A stretch of DNA of 64,000 nucleotides from positions 101,854 through 165,853 of the forward strand of contig NZ_JAMZNK010000007.1 of NCBI RefSeq assembly GCF_027980145.1, given 5' to 3'. The translations under genes and the position numbers were made by a program. The notes below the pieces were generated by a model. That model was not told where the DNA came from and did not search any database. It saw only the letters and a list, made by a program, of their open reading frames with translations. The DNA is from Flavobacterium azizsancarii (GTDB taxonomy: Bacteria; Bacteroidota; Bacteroidia; Flavobacteriales; Flavobacteriaceae). Below, in pieces: positions 63,848 to 64,000 of the stretch (positions within the stretch are counted from its first letter, which is position 1; every line of letters begins with the position of its first letter).

Positions 63848-64000
63848 GAGGCCTAACGTTAGAATAAAGAGAGATAATCTAAAACTGTCGGATCAAACGC
63901 AAAAGTTGGGGATTACGCAAAAAGATTGCATAATCTGAATAAGAAAAAATCTACTTTTCGTACTCCTCTAAATTGACTTCTAAATGCTTTTACTTTGGCA

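Noticed and set aside
63914..63999. Minus-strand frame entering from the right edge (AKVKAFRSQFRGVRKVDFF...)
   Set aside because: Too short to judge; the neighbouring frame gives a more protein-like tail (HLEVNLEEYEK) but is blocked by a stop, so no gene is called.

Overview
The window looks like the chromosome of a Flavobacterium close to F. johnsoniae (Bacteroidota). It is AT-rich, has a flexirubin-type pigment cluster, a tyrosine ammonia-lyase almost identical (from memory) to the characterised F. johnsoniae enzyme, a SusC/SusD pair with lipoprotein glycoside hydrolases, Bacteroidota-style promoter elements (TTTG / TAnnTTTG), and many dispersed intergenic repeats typical of this genus. No rRNA, tRNA, CRISPR array, phage or insertion sequence was seen.

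Region 1 (about 1-25,000, nearly all on the minus strand) is a flexirubin / aryl-polyene plus dialkylresorcinol cluster. Read in the direction of transcription it runs: tyrosine ammonia-lyase (4-coumarate starter), WG-repeat protein, FabG-type reductase, ketosynthase, acyl carrier protein, LpxL-type acyltransferase, phytoene-desaturase-like flavoprotein, DarA and DarB (resorcinol ring formation), two hotdog dehydratases, a small membrane protein, a small unknown protein, a BtrH-type acyltransferase, an ABC-2 exporter, a thioesterase, a ketosynthase, an inserted lipoprotein, a short ketosynthase-like protein, a second ACP, a ketosynthase with a Cys-less partner, a polysaccharide deacetylase, a LolA-like carrier, a lipoprotein, two outer-membrane barrels, a third hotdog protein and an exported protein. 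Many genes overlap (ATGA, TAATG), so they are probably co-transcribed. A halogenase/monooxygenase-like flavoprotein (25,049-26,302) is divergent from the lyase gene. The AMP-ligase and MMPL-type exporter expected in such clusters are absent and may lie left of position 1.

Region 2 (26,303-27,535) holds a terminator, an XRE-type regulator pseudogene with two in-frame stops, and an exported protein of unknown function.

Region 3 (27,568-37,518) is central sugar metabolism: a Leloir operon (galM-galK-galT) with a divergent GntR-type regulator, a sodium/sugar symporter, and a transketolase plus fructose-6-phosphate aldolase/transaldolase pair.

Region 4 (37,913-63,236) is an arabinan utilisation locus: a divergent Nudix-type AraR regulator, SusC/SusD, four GH43, two GH51 and one GH127 enzyme, then araB-araD-araA and an exported aldose epimerase. 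An OsmC protein and a convergent GH97 enzyme follow. Seven copies of a 19-bp palindrome close to AARTGTnnnTTTTACACTT lie upstream of araR, susC, tkt, araB, GH97 and the symporter. They tie regions 3 and 4 into one arabinose regulon: depolymerise, import, isomerise, phosphorylate, epimerise, then feed xylulose-5-phosphate to tkt/fsa.

The right end (63,237-64,000) holds two small ORFs, one antitoxin-like and one a proline-rich 46-residue peptide.
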